Below are positions 7,504 through 11,501 of a stretch of 11,501 bases of DNA, piece after piece. This DNA is from Pseudomonadota bacterium. GTDB taxonomy: Bacteria > Pseudomonadota > Gammaproteobacteria > Xanthomonadales > Marinicellaceae. Positions within the stretch are counted from its first letter, which is position 1. Each line of letters opens with the position of its first letter. The DNA is taken from positions 1-11,501 of the forward strand of contig QQUO01000141.1 in the NCBI GenBank assembly GCA_008501575.1. Direction: 5' to 3'. The notes under the pieces were generated by a model that saw only the letters and a list, made by a program, of their open reading frames with translations, was not told where the DNA came from and did no database searches. The position numbers and the translations under genes were made by a program.

Positions 7504-9270
7504 ATGACCTTGTTGCAGGTATTATCCTACGCTAAAGGCTTTAAACGACAGGCCATATGGGCTTCTTTTTGTTCCGTGGTTAATAAATTATTTGATATTG
7601 CCCCGGAAATTTTGATTGGTATCGCCATTGATGTGGTCATTCAACAAGAGGATTCATTTGTTGCAAAAATGGGTGTGGTCGAACCCAGACATCAGCTTTT
7701 TTTATTGGGATTTTTAACCTTTTTGATTTGGTTGGGTGAATCTTTATTTCAGTTTCTTTACCTCAAGAACTGGCGAGAACTGGCACAAAAAATCCAGCAC
7801 CGTTTTCGCATCGACAGCTACCGGCATATTCAAAATATGGACATGTCATTCTTTGAAGAACAAGCCAGCGGCCGTTTAACCGCGATTTTAAATGATGATG
7901 TTAATCAACTCGAACGGTTTTTGAATGTTGGCGCCAATGATATCTTACAAGTACTGACTTCGGTGTTAGCGGTGGGTGCGGTGTTCGTAATTCTATCACC
8001 CAAACTGGCTTTATTGGCATTTACCCCTATTCCACTGATTATTCTCGGTGCTTTTTATTTCCAACGTAAAGCCGAACCCTTATATGCCCAAGTGCGTTCC
8101 AAGGCCGGAAAATTGGCAGCAGCCATAAACACCAACATCACCGGTATTGCCACCATCAAAAGTTTTACCAAAGAAGATCACGAGCACCAGAGAATCAGTG
8201 CCATCAGTGAGGATTATGTGACGGCCAATAAAGCCGCCATTAAAGTTAGTTCTGCATTTACCCCGGTGATTCGAATGGCCATTTTAATGGGGTTTTTAGC
8301 CACTTTTATCATTGGCGGACTGGACACCCTAAAAGGCGACTTGGCCGTAGGTGCTTATGGTGTGTTGGTGTTCTTAACACAACGATTATTATGGCCTTTT
8401 AGAGATTTGGCAATCACCATGGATTTGTATGAACGGGGCATGGCTTCGGCCCGACGCATTCTTCGTTTACTCGATCATCCCATTACAATCCGTTCCAATA
8501 AAGATGCCAGGCAAGTCACGCTACAAGGTGGCATTCAATTCAACAACATTCAATTCACCTATCCGGGACAACAAAACCCCGCAGTAAGTGACATAAATTT
8601 ATCCATTGCAGCCGGCCAAACAGTGGCTTTTGTGGGTCAAACCGGCTCCGGTAAAAGCACTTTGGTTAAATTACTAATGCGTTATTACCATGCCAGCCAA
8701 GGGCAACTTATTGTTGACGGCCATGCCATCGAACGCATTGCATTGGAAAATTTAAGGGCACAAATAGGCCTGGTTTCCCAAACCACATTTTTATTTAATG
8801 ACAGCATTTTTGCCAACATCCAATACGGCAATCCCGCCGCTGATAAAGCATCGGTTTATCTGGCCGCTCAACAGGCGGAAGTTCATGACTTTATCACCAC
8901 ACTACCCCAGGCTTATGACACCCCAGTGGGGGAACAAGGCAGTAAATTATCCGGCGGTCAAATCCAGCGCATTGCCTTAGCTCGTGCGCTGTTAAAAGAT
9001 CCAGCCATCTTAGTCTTGGACGAAGCCACTTCAGCAGTCGATAATGAAACAGAAGCCGCCATTCAAAAATCACTGGCCAACATCGGTCAGGGCCGAACTG
9101 TTATTGTCATCGCCCACCGTTTATCAACGGTCGTTCAAGCTGACTGCATCTATGTCATGGAACAAGGCCGAATTATTGAAGCAGGCAGTCACCAAGATTT
9201 ATTAACTAAAAAAGGCCGCTATCATTCACTGTGGGCGATCCAGACCGGACAGCCTGAAAATTATGTGTAA
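7504..9270 (+). CDS. ABC exporter half-transporter (fused transmembrane and ATPase domains, ABCB/MsbA type)
   Basis: The 588-residue protein has the standard exporter half-transporter layout. Six hydrophobic segments lie at about 16-46, 64-88, 145-165, 168-186, 252-274 and 279-299, and the nucleotide-binding domain spans ~340-580. All ATPase motifs are intact: Walker A GQTGSGKST at 378-386, Q-loop 'LVSQTTFLF', signature LSGGQ at 482-486, Walker B ILVLDE at 502-507 with catalytic E507, and switch H538 in 'IAHRLST'. It should work as a homodimer in the inner membrane, exporting a lipid, drug or other hydrophobic substrate. The substrate cannot be read from sequence. It is not clearly MsbA itself, since the genes that usually flank msbA are absent. 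The start lies 2 bp after the DUF3301 stop with only a weak ribosome site, which suggests translational coupling. Confidence 0.93.
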   Translation: MTLLQVLSYAKGFKRQAIWASFCSVVNKLFDIAPEILIGIAIDVVIQQEDSFVAKMGVVEPRHQLFLLGFLTFLIWLGESLFQFLYLKNWRELAQKIQHRFRIDSYRHIQNMDMSFFEEQASGRLTAILNDDVNQLERFLNVGANDILQVLTSVLAVGAVFVILSPKLALLAFTPIPLIILGAFYFQRKAEPLYAQVRSKAGKLAAAINTNITGIATIKSFTKEDHEHQRISAISEDYVTANKAAIKVSSAFTPVIRMAILMGFLATFIIGGLDTLKGDLAVGAYGVLVFLTQRLLWPFRDLAITMDLYERGMASARRILRLLDHPITIRSNKDARQVTLQGGIQFNNIQFTYPGQQNPAVSDINLSIAAGQTVAFVGQTGSGKSTLVKLLMRYYHASQGQLIVDGHAIERIALENLRAQIGLVSQTTFLFNDSIFANIQYGNPAADKASVYLAAQQAEVHDFITTLPQAYDTPVGEQGSKLSGGQIQRIALARALLKDPAILVLDEATSAVDNETEAAIQKSLANIGQGRTVIVIAHRLSTVVQADCIYVMEQGRIIEAGSHQDLLTKKGRYHSLWAIQTGQPENYV

Positions 9271-9369
9271 GAATGTAATTGAGTGATAAAACACTAAAAT
9301 AGATTGTACAAATATCACATCAGGCCTTGTTATTCTTAGGCTGTAAGTGATTTTCTGCAAGATATTCAG

Positions 9370-9450
9370 TCAATTTTTACCCGCTAAAACATCGGCAATG
9401 TTTTGGCCGGCGTTAATACCTAAAAGGGACAGCACAGGGATATACTTTGG
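9370..9450 (-). pseudogene. Possible gene remnant (short C-terminal-like fragment)
   Basis: Between the convergent ABC exporter and LysE genes, the - strand holds 26 sense codons followed by TGA, including 'LLGINAGQNIADVLAGK'. This looks like the ordered, hydrophobic end of a real protein. The frame is closed just upstream by TAG and TAA with no usable start, so it is not an intact gene. I do not recognise the parent family. The rest of 9271-9535 shows no ORF, no clear terminator and no repeat. Chance is a real alternative. Confidence 0.2.
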
Positions 9451-9535
9451 CTAAACATTCAGTTACTCACTGTAAATTCTCAGAACACACCTGATTGCCT
9501 ATTTTATACCGCTTATATGAACTACTTGGGCCGTC

Positions 9536-10165
9536 TTATAACACCATCGTGATGAGCATCACCGCCGCCAACAGCACAAATACCACCACACTAAACCAAT
9601 CCATCATGGTTTTATAGCGCGGGTTGGTCATTTGTTTTTGCCCCACTTTTGAAGTCAGCCAGGCGACCATGGCAAAGGCAAAAAAACTGGAGACAATAAA
9701 AATAACCGCCAAAATCACGATGCGGAACTGGTATCCTGGCTGGTTTAGTTGGGCAAATTGTGGAAAAAAAGCCAGAAAAAATAACAGCACTTTGGGGTTA
9801 CTGATGTTCATAATAACACCACGCCAATAGCGTGAATTTCCGGGCTTAGGGCTTGTTTTATGTGGATCGACAGGTGTCAGTTGGCGATGCCGTTCCTGAA
9901 ACGTCATCCATGCCAAATACAGTAGATAAATGACCCCAAATGCCGCCATAATACGCAATGCCCCGGGCATGGTGGCAATTAAAGTTGAAACACCCAATAG
10001 TAACAACACGGTGTGGAACCAAACACCGCTGACCAGACCGGTAATAAACAGCACGGCTGATTTAAGGCCTTCTTTTGCGGCCAGGCTTATGACCATGAGC
10101 ATATCCGGTCCCGGCGTGAATGCCAGAATCAGTGACGCCAATGCAAAGCCCAGATAAAGAGACAA
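9536..10165 (-). CDS. LysE/RhtB-family amino acid exporter
   Basis: This 209-residue inner-membrane translocator of the LysE superfamily exports amino acids or derivatives (lysine, homoserine/threonine, leucine types are known). It has six hydrophobic stretches, the N-terminal 'FTPGPDM' motif at residues 16-22 and the conserved N-I-S-N-P-K block at 120-125 followed by 'FFLAFFPQF'. The length is normal for the family. The start appears to be TTG at 10163-10165. An in-frame TAA lies two codons upstream, no ATG fits, and the first internal Met would remove part of helix 1. No Shine-Dalgarno sequence is visible; the 25 bp before it are pure A/T. It follows the PilZ gene at 25 bp and is probably co-transcribed with lysS and pilZ. 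Substrate specificity is not determined; lysine is suggested only by proximity to lysS. Confidence 0.9.
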   Translation of the reverse strand: MSLYLGFALASLILAFTPGPDMLMVISLAAKEGLKSAVLFITGLVSGVWFHTVLLLLGVSTLIATMPGALRIMAAFGVIYLLYLAWMTFQERHRQLTPVDPHKTSPKPGNSRYWRGVIMNISNPKVLLFFLAFFPQFAQLNQPGYQFRIVILAVIFIVSSFFAFAMVAWLTSKVGQKQMTNPRYKTMMDWFSVVVFVLLAAVMLITMVL

Positions 10166-10190
10166 AATTTAAAATAAAATTTTAATTAAA
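10166..10190. other. 25-bp pure A/T spacer between pilZ and the exporter gene
   Basis: Every base between the PilZ stop codon and the TTG start of the exporter is A or T. This leaves no Shine-Dalgarno sequence. An A/U-rich unstructured leader can itself help ribosome entry through protein S1, which could compensate for the weak start codon. Confidence 0.6.
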
Positions 10191-10538
10191 TCAATAATCA
10201 ATGGGTTCAACTTCATGCACATAATCCCCCAACAGCTTCCATAATGCCACTTGCTTGTCTTCGGGAATGGCAATGAAATGTAAGCCCAATTGATTGCCTT
10301 CAATGCGTGTTACTTTTGATGACACATGAATATTCAGAGATTCATCAACCACAATTTCTAAAATGCATATGGACTCCAAACTAAGGTCTTTAACCACATC
10401 ATCTTCCACCAACTTCACCAAAATTCCGGTGGCTGATATATTAATGACACGGGTGACAAATGAATGGCCGTTATACAGTAACAAACAAGATGCATCCATC
10501 TTTTTTCTGGCGTATCTGACATCTTGGCGATTGTCCAT
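10191..10538 (-). CDS. PilZ domain protein (putative c-di-GMP receptor)
   Basis: This 115-residue single-domain protein has the two PilZ ligand motifs. The arginine motif RxxxR is at R4-R8 ('NRQDVR', with another R at 11), and N33-I-S-A-T-G38 is the NxSxxG form of the usual D/NxSxxG. A 'QLGLHF' strand follows near residue 87-92. Both motifs are intact, so cyclic di-GMP binding is likely. Stand-alone PilZ proteins usually control motility, type IV pili or exopolysaccharide by protein contacts. The start has a good ribosome site, GAGG at 10544-10547, 5 nt before the ATG. It lies 25 bp downstream of lysS and 25 bp upstream of the exporter gene, on the same strand, so the three probably share a transcript. 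The output partner cannot be deduced. Confidence 0.88.
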   Translation of the reverse strand: MDNRQDVRYARKKMDASCLLLYNGHSFVTRVINISATGILVKLVEDDVVKDLSLESICILEIVVDESLNIHVSSKVTRIEGNQLGLHFIAIPEDKQVALWKLLGDYVHEVEPIDY

Positions 10539-10563
10539 GTTAACCTCTTTCTTCTTAACTGTT

Positions 10564-11501
10564 CTACTCTGGCTTCATATACGGAAATAACAACACATCA
10601 CGAATAGAAGCAGAATCTGTGAATAACATCACCAAACGGTCAATGCCAATGCCTTCCCCGGCAGTTGGCGGCATACCATACTCCAATGCCCGAACATAAT
10701 CTTGGTCAAAATGCATGGCTTCATCATCACCGGCTTCCAAATTGGCCACTTGTTGTTTAAAGCGTTCAGCTTGATCTTCCGGGTCGTTTAACTCAGAAAA
10801 ACCATTGGCAATTTCATGCCCGCTTATGAACAATTCAAACCGATCAGTTAACTCGGGGTTATCATCGGAACGACGCGATAAGGGCGATATCTCTATGGGA
10901 TATTGTGTCACAAATGTGGGTTGAATAAGTTTGTCTTCCACAAAAATATCGAATAATTCAGCAATTAGATGGCCTTTTGAGGCCTTTTTATCGTAACCAA
11001 TGCCATGTTGCTCGAAGTATTCTTGTAAAAGTGACAAATTATTGCACTTTTCATGGCTTAAATCGGGGCAGTGTTTAACCACTAAATCGGTCATTGTCTC
11101 ACGTGCAAAAGGCTTCGAGAAATCCAATTCAACACCTTGGTACGGAATCACTGTCTTACCCAGGACAGCTTGTGCCAGATGCTTGAACATGGTTTCGGTT
11201 AAATCCATTAACTCCTTGTAATCACTGTAAGCCCAATAAAACTCCATCATGGTGAATTCAGGGTTATGTTTTGTAGAAATCCCTTCATTCCTAAAATTCC
11301 GGTTAATTTCAAAGACCTTTTCAAATCCGCCCACCACCAACCGCTTTAAAAACAGTTCAGGCGCCACCCTTAAATACAAATCCAAATCCAAAGCATTATG
11401 GTGAGTGGTGACTGGTTTAGCGGCGGCACCACCGGGAATGACATGCATCATCGGTGTTTCCACTTCCAGAAAATCGCGGTCTTCAATACACCGCCTTAAT
11501 T
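10564..11501 (-). CDS. lysS: Lysyl-tRNA synthetase, class II (5' part outside window)
   Basis: The enzyme attaches lysine to tRNA-Lys in the cytoplasm. The frame is open to the right edge, where 'RRCIEDRDFLEVETPMM' matches the region before motif 1 in bacterial LysRS. The GTG at 11461-11463 is therefore an internal valine, not the start. About 312 C-terminal residues are visible and align closely by eye with E. coli LysRS: 'VIPGGAAAKP', 'HHNALDLDLYLRVAPELFLKRL' as two parts, motif 2 'FEINRNFRNEG' with 'HNPEFTMMEFYWAY', 'LIQPTFVTQYP', 'ISPLSRRSDDNPE', 'EIANGFSELNDPEDQAERF', and motif 3 'GEGIGIDRLVMLF'. All expected active-site blocks in this part are present. The N-terminal anticodon-binding domain would lie beyond the window. 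It is followed by the PilZ gene at 25 bp without a visible terminator. Confidence 0.97.
   Translation of the reverse strand, partial: LRRCIEDRDFLEVETPMMHVIPGGAAAKPVTTHHNALDLDLYLRVAPELFLKRLVVGGFEKVFEINRNFRNEGISTKHNPEFTMMEFYWAYSDYKELMDLTETMFKHLAQAVLGKTVIPYQGVELDFSKPFARETMTDLVVKHCPDLSHEKCNNLSLLQEYFEQHGIGYDKKASKGHLIAELFDIFVEDKLIQPTFVTQYPIEISPLSRRSDDNPELTDRFELFISGHEIANGFSELNDPEDQAERFKQQVANLEAGDDEAMHFDQDYVRALEYGMPPTAGEGIGIDRLVMLFTDSASIRDVLLFPYMKPE

Noticed and set aside
9283..9298. AGTG/CACT inverted repeat after the ABC exporter as a terminator
   Set aside because: The stem is only 4-5 bp, A/T rich and lacks a following T tract.
9624..10157. Two + strand frames opposite the LysE-type gene
   Set aside because: They are antisense to a well-conserved exporter and their translations look like mirror products of membrane-helix codons.
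11000..11221. + strand frame opposite lysS
   Set aside because: It is antisense to the highly conserved lysS coding region, with no ribosome site and no domain-like sequence.
11461..11463. GTG as the start codon of lysS
   Set aside because: The frame continues upstream with conserved LysRS residues to the window edge, so this codon is internal.

Overview
The window looks like chromosomal DNA from a moderately low-GC gammaproteobacterium. PpnN, LysRS and the LysE/RhtB protein are close to E. coli-type homologues. The first gene encodes a repeat-rich surface or secreted protein with a C-terminal 'FKDGFE' tail, which I associate with Marinicella-like and Xanthomonadales-related marine bacteria. 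The genus guess is inference, not proof. I see no rRNA, tRNA, CRISPR, transposase, integrase, phage or toxin-antitoxin gene, so this is mostly ordinary core and housekeeping sequence.

Left part (1-5466, + strand). The 3' end of the extracellular repeat protein is closed by a strong intrinsic terminator (842-875). A tightly packed three-gene unit follows: acetoacetyl-CoA synthetase, a HTH-WYL transcriptional regulator (2 bp gap) and a membrane-anchored DUF748/AsmA-like protein (4 bp ATGA overlap). An 8-bp-arm inverted repeat lies just before the first gene and could be an operator, possibly for the WYL protein.

Middle (5476-9270). ppnN (nucleotide 5'-monophosphate nucleosidase, LOG family) lies on the - strand and meets the DUF748 gene tail to tail across only 9 bp. 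Its upstream region (6862-7171) is shared with a divergent + strand pair: a small DUF3301 membrane protein followed after 2 bp by a full-length ABC exporter half-transporter. This 310-bp region carries three consecutive hairpins, one of them terminator-like, that no flanking gene explains.

Right part (9271-11501). A 265-bp gap contains a possible scrap of an old reading frame. Beyond it, a - strand cluster reads lysS (5' end outside the window), a PilZ-domain protein and a LysE/RhtB-family exporter. The spacers are 25 bp each and no terminator is visible between them, so co-transcription is likely. The exporter seems to start at TTG, directly after a 25-bp stretch made only of A and T.

Working together: aacS and its WYL neighbour suggest regulated use of acetoacetate. 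The lysS-pilZ-lysE order suggests a link between lysyl-tRNA charging and amino acid export. I found no convincing undescribed multi-gene system. The best leads are the hairpin cluster, the candidate operator, the short DUF748 protein and the GFE-type tail.
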